A stretch of 32,564 nt of DNA from an uncultured Bacilli bacterium (GCA_947630865.1 CANRJE010000003.1:1-32564); one strand, 5' to 3'; shown: positions 7,172 to 15,793, counted from the first letter of the stretch. The notes: a model not told the origin generated them from the letters alone. Program-made: numbers and translations.

Positions 7172-8026
7172 CTACTCCGTTTTTTGATCAGTATTTGTAT
7201 TATCGCCATTAGTATCAGTATTAGTATCTACATCTTCTTCAGTATCAGTTGCAACAATATCCTCTAATAATGCTGCTTGAGAATTAATATATTCTTTAAT
7301 TGTCTCACTTGTAACAGCAATAATATTCTCTTCATCACCATCAACTTTTAAAGATGCATTAGTTGGCACAAGAATTATCTCTGCATTTTTAATATATTCA
7401 GCTGTTCTAAGCAATAAGTGAATTTCTCTTGTAACACCAAATATTATTTGGCTAGGTGTTCTTTCTTCACTTGTTGTTTCAAAAACTGGTCTACCACCTG
7501 AATCTTTAACAGCTAAAATTTTAACATTTTCAACAAGTTTGCCAATCATAAGTCGGCCATCATCGCCAATACCTTTAAAGTAAACATCAACATAATTTCC
7601 TGGATACATTGAATTACCATATGTAGATGTTACGTTAACTGAAAAGTTATAAGCAACTTGTCCATCTTCCATTTCTAATAGAAATGAATCTGGTAATTCT
7701 TCTTCTTTAACTACTTGTTCAGCATAAAATAAACTACCGCTTGGAATAGATGAATTAACATTAGTATACATACCTAAAATTTGTGTATTTTCGTTTGTTA
7801 ACACATTACCTTTCATTGAAGATTGAGTTATATCAACATATCCAATCATATCCTTAGTAATTTTTGTTCTTGGGGCTATTGTTTGAACAGCATATGGTAC
7901 TCTAATTGGACTAGTTGCTTGATTTACTTTCCAATTATAGAAAAAATATAGTACCAAAACAATTAAAATTGCACCTATAAATGTAACAGTATTTTTGTTT
8001 GATAAAATTTGTTTTAATTTTTTCAT
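7172..8026 (-). CDS. cpaB: CpaB/RcpC-like SAF-domain pilus assembly protein
   Basis: 284 residues. One N-terminal membrane helix (about 14-31) is followed by an exported domain. The first part has the SAF/CpaB pattern VPYAVQTIAPRTKITKDMI near residues 44-62, followed by SGSLFYAEQV, the usual CpaB layout; the later part matches RcpC (GNYVDVYFKG). In Gram-negative Tad systems CpaB works with the secretin; in Gram-positive bacteria it is kept without a secretin, probably in pilus passage or stability. The tail (about 260-284) is a repetitive Asp/Thr/Asn stretch. It is placed between the pseudopilin gene and tadA with a GAGGGAG ribosome site. Confidence 0.85.
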   Translation of the reverse strand: MKKLKQILSNKNTVTFIGAILIVLVLYFFYNWKVNQATSPIRVPYAVQTIAPRTKITKDMIGYVDITQSSMKGNVLTNENTQILGMYTNVNSSIPSGSLFYAEQVVKEEELPDSFLLEMEDGQVAYNFSVNVTSTYGNSMYPGNYVDVYFKGIGDDGRLMIGKLVENVKILAVKDSGGRPVFETTSEERTPSQIIFGVTREIHLLLRTAEYIKNAEIILVPTNASLKVDGDEENIIAVTSETIKEYINSQAALLEDIVATDTEEDVDTNTDTNGDNTNTDQKTE

Positions 8027-8046
8027 TTTTCTCCCTCTTTCTCTTC

Positions 8047-8625
8047 TTACTTATCAATTTTTTCTTCAAAAATTGCATCTACTTGATTTCTAATATCAAA
8101 GTCTCCAGCTTCAAATTCTGCAACATCAGTATGTTCTGAACCTAGAGTGTTAAAGGTATCTATTCGAATACTAACTTTAGGTGGATATTCAATCACTTCC
8201 TGAACAGTAACAGCATAATTTTTACTATTATTGATATTATTAGAAAATCTTCTTAAAAAACTTTCTGTAAAAACATCAGCATTAATTTTTATTTCTCCAA
8301 TTAACAAATCACATTTTGCATATGTTTTTAAAATATTAGAGTTATCATCAATATTATGTTTTAAAATAATATCATAATCGTTTTTACTATCAAAAACCAT
8401 TCTATTACTACTATCTGTTGTATATGCCCCTGGTTTAGCACATAAATAAAATCCCGCTCGATATGAAGCTTTATCAATCGAATCATACATAGCAGCTTCA
8501 ACAGTATTTCTAACTAAAGTATAGTCCTGTTGATTAGTTGTCGTGATATTTCCAAACAAATTAATTAGGACTAAACCGAGAATACCCATTGCAAAGATGA
8601 AAACTGCCCACATTGCTACTTTCAA
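8047..8625 (-). CDS. TadE/pseudopilin-like exported protein, first gene of the Tad core
   Basis: 192 residues, starting at a TTG codon (8623-8625): a strong GGAGGTG stands 5-6 bases before it, while the first in-frame ATG is 12 bases further and too far from the site. One hydrophobic segment (about 4-26, AMWAVFIFAMGILGLVLINLFG) is followed by an exported domain with two Cys (FYLCAKP, YAKCDL) and an acidic C-terminus. The plan, one N-terminal helix then a mixed domain, fits a minor pilin or pseudopilin, but the leader has no clear Gly before the hydrophobic stretch, so it may stay membrane-anchored. It begins the Tad core transcript from the promoter at 8649-8677. Family uncertain. Confidence 0.6.
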   Translation of the reverse strand: MKVAMWAVFIFAMGILGLVLINLFGNITTTNQQDYTLVRNTVEAAMYDSIDKASYRAGFYLCAKPGAYTTDSSNRMVFDSKNDYDIILKHNIDDNSNILKTYAKCDLLIGEIKINADVFTESFLRRFSNNINNSKNYAVTVQEVIEYPPKVSIRIDTFNTLGSEHTDVAEFEAGDFDIRNQVDAIFEEKIDK

Positions 8626-8648
8626 ATGACACCTCCTACTATAAAATT

Positions 8649-8677
8649 ATTATATATCAATTATTTTGAATTAGCAA
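8649..8677 (-). promoter_or_regulatory. Promoter of the Tad core genes
   Basis: TTGCTA (8672-8677), 17-base spacer, TATAAT (8649-8654) on the minus strand, followed by an AGGAGGTG ribosome site. It separates the Tad core from the upstream VWA/anchor genes. Confidence 0.7.
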
Positions 8678-8709
8678 GAAAAAATCGCTTAAATTATTTT
8701 TATTATATT

Positions 8710-11310
8710 TTATCTATTAAACTTTGCTGTATTAAACCATCCTTTTTGATCTGATTCTCCATAATCTGTTTGATTTCTTGTAAATAAGCATATATATTTA
8801 TTATCAGTTGTAAATTCGCATTTACTTCCTAAATAACTATCAGCACCTTTATTTTTAGTATCTTTTCTTATATTTTCAATATTCTGTTTTCCCATTTCAT
8901 AGTAATAATCATAATCATATTTTGGAATATTTTTAGAATCTGTTTCCCATAAATCAGATGTTATTATATTAACAAAACTATATCTATCATTTAAATAATT
9001 TTTACCAATTTGTCTTTCAGGAGTTAAATCTTTAATAAATGGATCAGATAAAGAAATCTGTCTATATATTGGCTTACTAATAGTTTGAGTAAAAGAACAA
9101 CTATTTTCGTTTTTACCTTCTAATTTAAAATCTAAATTTCCTTTATAACCAGCATTTAAGATATTAATATCTATATAACCACTAGTAGCATTATATTTTG
9201 TATAAAACATATTTCCTCCACCTAACTGAGATTTAGTATCAGAACAACTTACAGAATCTCCTGTTTTCATTGATAAACAAGAATTAGGTAAAGTCATTTT
9301 CTTTGATAATGATAACGTACATGTTTCTGAACTAGTAACAGATTTGTTATTTACAAGTGTCTTTTTAGATATACCATAACAAGATTTAGGAGCACTTATT
9401 TCTCCACTATTTTCTAGATTTACTTTTTCTGTTTTGTTATCATTATAAGTTACTGTCATTGTCGCTTCCTGCTTTTCAAAAGAAAGCTTATAGTTATCTA
9501 AATTACTATTTGATAGCTTATTATAGTCATCAACAATCGAACTCATATTTTCAAGTTTTAATTGGTAACCTACAGCATCTTTTTCAAAAAGCTCTCTTTC
9601 AGAAGCATCATAGTTACTATTTTTAGAATTAGCTATTGCTCTTTCATAATCTTTTTGATAACTCTTATAATCTTCATTAAATTTATCAGTATCAAAACTA
9701 TATGTACATTTTATATTAGTACTTAAATCAAGATTAACAGAAAAACCTATTCCATAAGTATCAAACTCTTTTTCTCCACTTTTTAAATCTTCATATCTAA
9801 GATTATTTTTGTTATATCTATTTAAAGTTAAATTAACTTTATAACCTGAAACCATTTTTTTAGCATCATTTAAATAACCTTCACTACATCTTATTGCATA
9901 ATATTGTGTATCACTTTCATCACTCAAACTACCATTTTTAGTTAATCCAGTAATTTCAGATGAACCAGTACAAGATGGAATATTAAGATTTGGCTGTACC
10001 CAATAAACTTCAGGATTATCTATAACTGTTATAGTCTTAGGATTACCATCAGCATCAGTATATTTAAATTCAAAGTTCTCATTAGTCTTATGCCAACCTG
10101 TATTTGCTAACTCGTCAATAGTGATTTCAAAACTGTCTGTTTTTATACCGTTTTTAGTTATCTGACCAACATTAAAATGTTTAAATCTAACTCTTTCTTC
10201 TAAAAAGAAACTACTTCCAATTCTATCATTAAGCTCAGACATTACTTTTGAACCACCGCTTTCTTCAATAATTTGATTAGCAATTTGTTCAAAAATTTCT
10301 TCATATTTACTTTTATCTGGAGTTTCATAATAATTTTTTGGATATGTAAAATCTTTACATTGTGTATACTTACGACTATATGTATGCTTAGAATTCCACC
10401 AAGTATGAGTAGAACATTTACCACTCGAAGTATAAGAACTACCAAGCATAAATCTTAACATATTATTTATATTACATTGCTTTTTACTTAATTTAAAACA
10501 ATTTGCACTATTACCAGGATTAATAGCTTCTTGTGACTCGGAATCTTCACTTGATTTATAACGAAGAACAAAGAAATTAGCTCCAATTTTTCTTAAATTA
10601 TCAGCATTTGTCATAGCTGTTCCTACATTAGTATGATCAGGCCACCAATAGTATCCATCGCCTAATAAAACAACATATTTTTTTCCTTCTTTAGAACTTA
10701 ATTCATTATAAACACCTTCAAAAGCTTTATCAACAAATGATTTATGTCTATTTTTACCTGAAAAAAATCCACTATATGTTAAGAAATCTGTTTTATCAAA
10801 ATTTTTATTTTCTAACTTTTGCCTTTGATATGCATTAGTTCCAAACTGCCAAAGAGAAACATAAAAATTGGAGCCTCCATCAACTGGAACTAATGTTTTA
10901 GCAAGTTTTTTAGCAGCCGCAATAGCTTCTGTTTCTTGTCCTTTAATTGTCTGAGACATATCTAAGATAACTGATACATAAGCTGGTTCTGAAACCTTTC
11001 TTTGCTCAACATCACCTTTTACTTCAAATTCTACTTCATATGTTCCTAAATCCTCTGTTTTTCTAACATACTTTATAATTTGAATATCATTAGGATTACC
11101 ATAAATCATTCGAACTTCAACTACCACACCATTTTTTTCAACAGTTTCACATCTAACATTATCTTTATCACTAATATCTAAAGGACACCTTAAGTCTCCT
11201 ATCACAGGACTATTTGTAGCAGCATCAGTATCTGTATAAGCTAAAAATAATATAGAAATAACGATTAATCCTAAAAATACACTAAATGATTTTCCAATTT
11301 TATTTTTCAT
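8710..11310 (-). CDS. Large secreted VWA-domain protein, copy 2
   Basis: 866 residues from the ATG at 11308-11310, which has AGAGGTG ahead; an ATG 60 bases upstream lies inside the preceding gene and lacks a site. A signal peptide ends near residue 30 (TDTDAATN). After a small Cys-containing domain (DLRCP, VRCET) comes a VWA domain from about residue 110 with a MIDAS motif DMSQT (D117, S119, T121) and a second LLGDGYYWW strand. Then come a Cys-rich insert, a beta-rich region, a predicted coiled coil (YDASERELF to YNKLSNSNLDNYK) and a C-terminal domain ending GWFNTAKFNR. There is no LPXTG motif and no C-terminal helix. It is full-length paralogous to the gene at 12042-14618. VWA proteins such as TadG accompany many Tad pili, often as adhesin or tip; this role is inferred here. 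Confidence 0.8.
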   Translation of the reverse strand: MKNKIGKSFSVFLGLIVISILFLAYTDTDAATNSPVIGDLRCPLDISDKDNVRCETVEKNGVVVEVRMIYGNPNDIQIIKYVRKTEDLGTYEVEFEVKGDVEQRKVSEPAYVSVILDMSQTIKGQETEAIAAAKKLAKTLVPVDGGSNFYVSLWQFGTNAYQRQKLENKNFDKTDFLTYSGFFSGKNRHKSFVDKAFEGVYNELSSKEGKKYVVLLGDGYYWWPDHTNVGTAMTNADNLRKIGANFFVLRYKSSEDSESQEAINPGNSANCFKLSKKQCNINNMLRFMLGSSYTSSGKCSTHTWWNSKHTYSRKYTQCKDFTYPKNYYETPDKSKYEEIFEQIANQIIEESGGSKVMSELNDRIGSSFFLEERVRFKHFNVGQITKNGIKTDSFEITIDELANTGWHKTNENFEFKYTDADGNPKTITVIDNPEVYWVQPNLNIPSCTGSSEITGLTKNGSLSDESDTQYYAIRCSEGYLNDAKKMVSGYKVNLTLNRYNKNNLRYEDLKSGEKEFDTYGIGFSVNLDLSTNIKCTYSFDTDKFNEDYKSYQKDYERAIANSKNSNYDASERELFEKDAVGYQLKLENMSSIVDDYNKLSNSNLDNYKLSFEKQEATMTVTYNDNKTEKVNLENSGEISAPKSCYGISKKTLVNNKSVTSSETCTLSLSKKMTLPNSCLSMKTGDSVSCSDTKSQLGGGNMFYTKYNATSGYIDINILNAGYKGNLDFKLEGKNENSCSFTQTISKPIYRQISLSDPFIKDLTPERQIGKNYLNDRYSFVNIITSDLWETDSKNIPKYDYDYYYEMGKQNIENIRKDTKNKGADSYLGSKCEFTTDNKYICLFTRNQTDYGESDQKGWFNTAKFNR

Positions 11311-11312
11311 CA

Positions 11313-11332
11313 AACACCTCTTATAAATCATC
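11313..11332 (-). repeat. 20-bp junction repeat, copy B
   Basis: Exact 20-mer shared with 14622-14641. It covers the last codons and stop of the anchor gene and the ribosome site of the following VWA gene, so the translational junction is kept in both duplicate pairs. Confidence 0.8.
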
Positions 11333-11998
11333 TTTTTTATTTCGTTTATTTTTATTATTTTTAATAACAATTATAACTATACTTACAATAGCTAAAATTC
11401 CAATACCGCTTATAATGTATATAAATTTATCACTTTTTGTAATCTTATTTACAATATTATCTTCTTTTAAATAATCATCATACAATTTATCAATTTCAGA
11501 AAAAGTTATATCGGAAGTGTCCAAAAACTCTTTACAATACGTAAAATTTTGATGTTCTAAACATTTATTTTTATTATAGTAATAATAATCATTATAATAA
11601 GGTAATTCAATCGTTATAGTTTTTAATAAATTATCAGTACATTTATTAGTTGTATATGAATAAATTGAAAACTTTAATTTACTACCTTCAGATAAAGATT
11701 CCAAACTATCAGTCTTATAATTCAAAGTTTCACTTTCACCACTATTTTCATATACTATTTTTAAGTCTTTATCAAAATTTATAATATCTATACCATATAT
11801 TAAAGAAACTGATTTATATACATCTTCATCTATTTTTTCTTCATTAGTTGACATCTCATATCTTGTTTTAAGTTGAACATTATTAGCAAGTTCCTTTAAA
11901 CGATCCATTTCTGAATCAGTACAATTTTCTATAGCTGATACATCTAAGTTACTAAATATCAGAAATGTTGTAAGGATACTAAAAATAATTTTTTTCAT
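11321..11998 (-). CDS. Membrane-anchored surface protein, copy 2 (partner of VWA copy 2)
   Basis: 225 residues. It has a signal peptide (about 1-22, IFSILTTFLIFSNLDVSA), an exported domain of about 165 residues with Cys at ENCTD, NKCTD, NKCLE and YCKEF, a C-terminal membrane helix (about 190-212) and a short basic tail ending in KKDDL. It is a clear paralogue of the protein at 14630-15301; shared stretches include YNDYYY and YCKEFLDTSD. It is always immediately upstream of a VWA gene, with 10 bases between stop and next ATG, so the two products probably act together, perhaps as a membrane anchor for the VWA protein. I do not recognise a named family. AGGTGAG precedes the ATG. Confidence 0.75.
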   Translation of the reverse strand: MKKIIFSILTTFLIFSNLDVSAIENCTDSEMDRLKELANNVQLKTRYEMSTNEEKIDEDVYKSVSLIYGIDIINFDKDLKIVYENSGESETLNYKTDSLESLSEGSKLKFSIYSYTTNKCTDNLLKTITIELPYYNDYYYYNKNKCLEHQNFTYCKEFLDTSDITFSEIDKLYDDYLKEDNIVNKITKSDKFIYIISGIGILAIVSIVIIVIKNNKNKRNKKDDL

Positions 11999-12041
11999 TA
12001 TCTCACCTATTTTCTTAAAATAATTTATCTATAACTTTAAT

Positions 12042-14618
12042 TTAACGATTAACTCTTATTTTACTAAACCAACCATTTGATGTTCCAAGACCATTTTCTG
12101 ATGAATCTCGTACAAACAAACATACATATTTAGGAATTTCATCACTATTATTAGATGTAAATTTACAATTTCTTCCTAAATAACTAGTCTTACCTTCTTC
12201 ACTACTATCGGCCCTTATTTTAGCAACATTTTCTTTTCCAAATTCATAGTAATACTCATAATCATGCTTTAAATTTCCAGATGTATCCGTATCCCATAAA
12301 TCAGCACTTATAACTTTAACAAAATTATATTTATCATTTAAATAGTTTCTACCAATTAATCTTGAAGGATTTAATTCTTTAATAAATGGATCACTAACAG
12401 AAATTTGTCTATACATACTAGTATTAGAATCAAAAGTTGCTTTATTTTGCGTAAATTGACAGTCATCTCCTTTTAAAGTAAACTTCAAATTATTTCTAAT
12501 ACCAGCATCTTCTAATATAACTTGAATTTTTCCAGATTTTACAGTAAATGGAGGATAGAAAATATTTCCAGAATTTAATTGATTATTTTCGTTATTGCAA
12601 TCTTCTTGTTCTCCATTCTGCATTGATAAACAACTAGCTGGAAAAATAAGCGTTTTGGACATCGATAAAGTTGCTACTTTTTTCGTAATAAGATTATTAC
12701 TTCCTACAATTTTGGCAATTTCTGAATTTCCAATAGCAGTAGTTGTTAATGATGGATTAGGTAAACTATATTTAAAGTTAGTACTTTGCAAATTTATTTC
12801 TTTAGTTTTATTATTATTGTAAGATACAATAACTCTAGCATTTTGTTTCTCAAATGTATCTCTATATGTTGCCAAATCTTCATTCAAAAGTGAAAGATAG
12901 TTTTTTAAACTTTGCTTCATATCTTCAAGTTCTTGTTCGTAGATAATAATTTGATCTTTTGTATATTTTTCTTGGTCTTCAATACTCATATCAGAATCAG
13001 GATCATAATCTTTATTTGCTATCATCGTTTTTAAGTCATTTATATACTCAGAAAAACTATCCCAATCCTCTTTATAGGTTTTAAAATCAAAAGTATAGGT
13101 ACATCTTACATTAGTACTAATATTAGCTTCTACCATAAAACCTAAATTATTGGTTTCAAATCCTTTTTTTTCACTAGCTGTTAAATATTCATATTGTTTT
13201 TTGTCCATATTGTATTTTTTCATATTTAAACTAACTTTATAACCAGATGCAGATGATCTATTATTATTTAAATATCCTTCCACACAATTCTTTTTCCAAT
13301 ATTTAAATTCATCACTATCAGAAGTTCTTGATGACATTTCATTGTCACCAATGCAACCAGAAAAATCTAATCTTGGTTGTATCCAATAAACTTCAGGACT
13401 TTTTGAAATATTTATCTTTTTTTGAACAGCATTGCCCTCTTCATTTTTATAAGTATATGACAAGGTAACGTTCTCATTGGTTTCATGCCAACCATCTTTA
13501 GCATAATCATCAATTGTAATACTGAAAGGAGATGTCTTTAGCCCATCTTTAGTTATCTCTCCTATATCAAAGTTTTGATATCTTCCAGCATCTTCATCTT
13601 CAAGATAAAAACTTGAACCAATCTTATCTCTTAATTCACTTGTAACAATTTGTCCATTTGTATTTTCTTTTACATCTTTAGCAAATCCCTCTAATAAACT
13701 TGTCCAATCGCTGCCTTCTTTAAAATTCTTTTTATACATTTCGCAATTTCTTCCATTATTACCACACATAAAGAAACTCATCATTTTTTGATTGCAAACC
13801 CATTTTTTTTCTTTATAACAACCAGCATTGTTGGCTTGAGCTCTCCAATTATTATTTTCACCATCTTCTCTTGATGCATATCTTATAACATAAAAAGTTA
13901 CACCTAATTCATTTCTTAATTTATTAGCATAAGTTTTAGCATCTCCAACTCCTGTATCTCTTGTATACCAATAATATCCATCACCAATTAACACAACAAA
14001 TTTTTTACCAGTAACATTTTTAAGTTCATCATAAGCAGCTTTAAAAGCCTTATCAACAAAAGACTTTTTACCTAACCCATTTGTATTATAGCCAAAAAAT
14101 GTAACATTTGAAAAGTCTTTATTATCTAAGCTTCTTCTTTTTTTGTTATTTTGAGCAAATTGATGAAGTGATATATAATAATTTCCGCCTGAACCATTAG
14201 GAATCAAAGTAGAAGCGAATTTTTTTGATGCTTCAATAACTTTACCTACATTACCACTAATCGTATAAGACATATCTATAAGAACACTTACATAACCTTT
14301 CTCTGGAACTTCAACTTGGTCAATATCACCTTTTACTTCAAAATATACACTATATTTACCTAACTCATTAGTTTTAGAAACATGTTTTACTATTTGGACA
14401 TCGCCTTTTTTCTTTACTTCACCATAAGTAATTACAACTTCCGTTACAACTCCATTACTTTTTACTTCTCTACAACTTACATTAGGTTCTTGGTCTATTC
14501 CCTCAACAACAGGACAACGCATATCTCCTTTTTGAGGTTCAGCCGCCTCAGTATCGATCGCTAATCCAAATATAAATAGTATAAATAAACTTAAAAATAA
14601 TAATTTTTTCTTCCCCAT
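12042..14618 (-). CDS. Large secreted VWA-domain protein, copy 1
   Basis: 858 residues. A signal peptide ends near residue 25 (DTEAAEPQ), then a short Cys-containing domain (DMRCP, VSCRE) and a VWA domain from about residue 108 with MIDAS DMSYT (D115, S117, T119) and LIGDGYYWY. A Cys-rich insert, a beta-rich region, a coiled-coil segment (about 515-575, many E, K, Q and L) and a C-terminal domain ending GWFSKIRVNR follow. It matches copy 2 along its whole length, but the coiled coil differs in length and sequence. There is no sortase motif or C-terminal helix. The intact MIDAS predicts divalent-metal-dependent ligand binding, as in pilus-tip adhesins and TadG-like proteins. GAGGTG stands 5 bases before the ATG, right after the anchor gene. 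Confidence 0.8.
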   Translation of the reverse strand: MGKKKLLFLSLFILFIFGLAIDTEAAEPQKGDMRCPVVEGIDQEPNVSCREVKSNGVVTEVVITYGEVKKKGDVQIVKHVSKTNELGKYSVYFEVKGDIDQVEVPEKGYVSVLIDMSYTISGNVGKVIEASKKFASTLIPNGSGGNYYISLHQFAQNNKKRRSLDNKDFSNVTFFGYNTNGLGKKSFVDKAFKAAYDELKNVTGKKFVVLIGDGYYWYTRDTGVGDAKTYANKLRNELGVTFYVIRYASREDGENNNWRAQANNAGCYKEKKWVCNQKMMSFFMCGNNGRNCEMYKKNFKEGSDWTSLLEGFAKDVKENTNGQIVTSELRDKIGSSFYLEDEDAGRYQNFDIGEITKDGLKTSPFSITIDDYAKDGWHETNENVTLSYTYKNEEGNAVQKKINISKSPEVYWIQPRLDFSGCIGDNEMSSRTSDSDEFKYWKKNCVEGYLNNNRSSASGYKVSLNMKKYNMDKKQYEYLTASEKKGFETNNLGFMVEANISTNVRCTYTFDFKTYKEDWDSFSEYINDLKTMIANKDYDPDSDMSIEDQEKYTKDQIIIYEQELEDMKQSLKNYLSLLNEDLATYRDTFEKQNARVIVSYNNNKTKEINLQSTNFKYSLPNPSLTTTAIGNSEIAKIVGSNNLITKKVATLSMSKTLIFPASCLSMQNGEQEDCNNENNQLNSGNIFYPPFTVKSGKIQVILEDAGIRNNLKFTLKGDDCQFTQNKATFDSNTSMYRQISVSDPFIKELNPSRLIGRNYLNDKYNFVKVISADLWDTDTSGNLKHDYEYYYEFGKENVAKIRADSSEEGKTSYLGRNCKFTSNNSDEIPKYVCLFVRDSSENGLGTSNGWFSKIRVNR

Positions 14619-14621
14619 AAC

Positions 14622-14641
14622 AACACCTCTTATAAATCATC
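14622..14641 (-). repeat. 20-bp junction repeat, copy A
   Basis: Exact 20-mer shared with 11313-11332, spanning the end of the anchor gene, its TAA stop and the AGAGGTG ribosome site of the VWA gene. Confidence 0.8.
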
Positions 14642-15301
14642 AGATTTTCTACGCTTTTTAACAACAATTATTGTAATAATTGCAATAACAACAAGAAATA
14701 ATGCACTTCCAGCAATTATATAAATAGTAGTTTTATCTTTTTTTTCTTCTTTTTTTACTTCTGTAGGTTTGGTATATTCATCATACAATTTATTAAATTC
14801 TTCCTCTGATAAATCCGATGTATCTAAAAACTCTTTACAATATTTAAAATTAGGTGCTGCTTCACATTTTTCTTTATTAAAATAATAATAGTCATTGTAT
14901 ATTGGTAAATCAACAGTTACAGTTCTAAGCAGCTTATTTGTACAATAATCAGCTGTATAGGAATAAATATTAAATTTTATCTTACTGCCCTCAGCCAAAT
15001 CTTCAATCTTGTTAGTTCTATAATATAATAATTCTTCACTGCCTTCATCATCGTAAGAAATTTTCAAATCCTTTGAAAAATTAATAATATCAATACTATA
15101 AATTAACGAAATAGAATCATATACCTCATTATCAATTTTCTCACTATTAGTAGAAATTTTATAATTTGTTTTAAATTGAACATTTTTAGCTAATTCTTTT
15201 AAGCTTGTTAATTCAGAACTATCACATGCTGTTAACGCAAATACATCAGAACCAACAAAAAACAAAAAAACAAAAGTTAAAAAGTAAATTATTTTTCTCA
15301 T
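14630..15301 (-). CDS. Membrane-anchored surface protein, copy 1 (partner of VWA copy 1)
   Basis: 223 residues. It has a signal peptide (about 1-22, IIYFLTFVFLFFVGSDVFA), an exported domain with Cys at TACDS, DYCTN, EKCEA and YCKEF, a Lys/Glu-rich linker (PTEVKKEEKKDKT), a C-terminal helix (about 194-215) and a basic tail ending RRKSDDL. It is the first gene of the appendage locus, with an AGGAGA ribosome site and a strong extended -10 promoter at 15326-15354. It is paralogous to the protein at 11321-11998. The paired arrangement with the VWA gene suggests a two-protein unit, one holding the other at the membrane. No named family recognised. Confidence 0.75.
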   Translation of the reverse strand: MRKIIYFLTFVFLFFVGSDVFALTACDSSELTSLKELAKNVQFKTNYKISTNSEKIDNEVYDSISLIYSIDIINFSKDLKISYDDEGSEELLYYRTNKIEDLAEGSKIKFNIYSYTADYCTNKLLRTVTVDLPIYNDYYYFNKEKCEAAPNFKYCKEFLDTSDLSEEEFNKLYDEYTKPTEVKKEEKKDKTTIYIIAGSALFLVVIAIITIIVVKKRRKSDDL

Positions 15302-15325
15302 ATTCTTCTCCTAGCATATATAATC

Positions 15326-15354
15326 ATTATAACAAATTTATTTTTTATTTACAA
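15326..15354 (-). promoter_or_regulatory. Promoter of the anchor/VWA genes
   Basis: TTGTAA (15349-15354), 17-base spacer, TGTTATAAT extended -10 (hexamer 15326-15331) on the minus strand. Its -35 overlaps the -35 of the divergent promoter at 15348-15376. Confidence 0.7.
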
Positions 15355-15376
15355 CATGATTTTATTATGTTATTAT
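15348..15376 (+). promoter_or_regulatory. Divergent promoter of the lipoprotein gene
   Basis: TTTACA (15348-15353), 17-base spacer, TATTAT (15371-15376). The leader before the GAGGTG ribosome site would be very short. Confidence 0.5.
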
Positions 15377-15392
15377 AACTTTTGAGGTGAAT

Positions 15393-15791
15393 ATGAAAAA
15401 ATTTTTATTAGTTATAACCATTTTGTTTTTAGCAACTGCTTGTAATGGTTCTTTAAAACAACTTAATTTAAAAAGTTTAGAAACAAAACTTGATAACAAA
15501 GAAACATTTGTTTTATATCTAACAGATTTAAAAGATGAAGGTAAAACTTTAGAAAAAACACTTGTCAAAGTATCAAAAGAAAGTGATATTGAATTTTTCT
15601 ATTTGAATACTGATAAGTTAAATACTAATGATAAAGATAAATTAAAAACATATTTTACTTATGATGATACTAATTTTATTGCATTTGTTAAAGAAGGAAA
15701 AGAGGCAACTGTTTTATCAAGAGTCACCGATGCTTTTATAAGTGAAAAAAAATTAAAAGAAGAACTAAAAACACAAGGTTATTTAAAATAA
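15393..15791 (+). CDS. Lipoprotein with thioredoxin-like fold lacking the CxxC motif
   Basis: 132 residues from the ATG at 15393-15395, preceded by GAGGTG; a GTG two codons upstream overlaps that site. The signal ends in LFLATAC, with Cys17 as the lipid-modified residue (position -3 is Ala, slightly off the usual lipobox). The mature part follows the PedC/BrcD-like thioredoxin pattern: ETFVLYLTDLKDEGKTLEKTL, IEFFYLNTDK, FIAFVKEGKE. At the place of the CxxC there is DLKDEG, and the cis-Pro region reads DDTN, so no redox activity is expected. It may be a structural or chaperone-like lipoprotein. It is divergent from the appendage genes and convergent with frr, with which it shares a terminator. 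The fold call is by pattern only. Confidence 0.7.
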   Translation: MKKFLLVITILFLATACNGSLKQLNLKSLETKLDNKETFVLYLTDLKDEGKTLEKTLVKVSKESDIEFFYLNTDKLNTNDKDKLKTYFTYDDTNFIAFVKEGKEATVLSRVTDAFISEKKLKEELKTQGYLK

Positions 15792-15793
15792 GA

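Noticed and set aside
8678-8709. AAAAAT/ATTTTT stem after VWA copy 2 as a terminator
   Set aside because: Only A:T pairs with a large loop; too weak to call, though the Tad core has its own promoter next to it.
12595-12822. Open frames on the opposite strand inside the VWA genes and others
   Set aside because: They lie antisense to clear coding sequence, lack ribosome sites and show no family features.
8710-14618. Sortase (LPXTG) anchoring of the VWA proteins
   Set aside because: No LPXTG-like motif, C-terminal hydrophobic segment or basic tail in either copy; only the partner proteins have C-terminal helices.
8710-15301. Mobile element as cause of the duplicated gene pairs
   Set aside because: No transposase, terminal inverted repeat or target duplication; the only exact repeat noticed between the copies is the 20-base gene junction.
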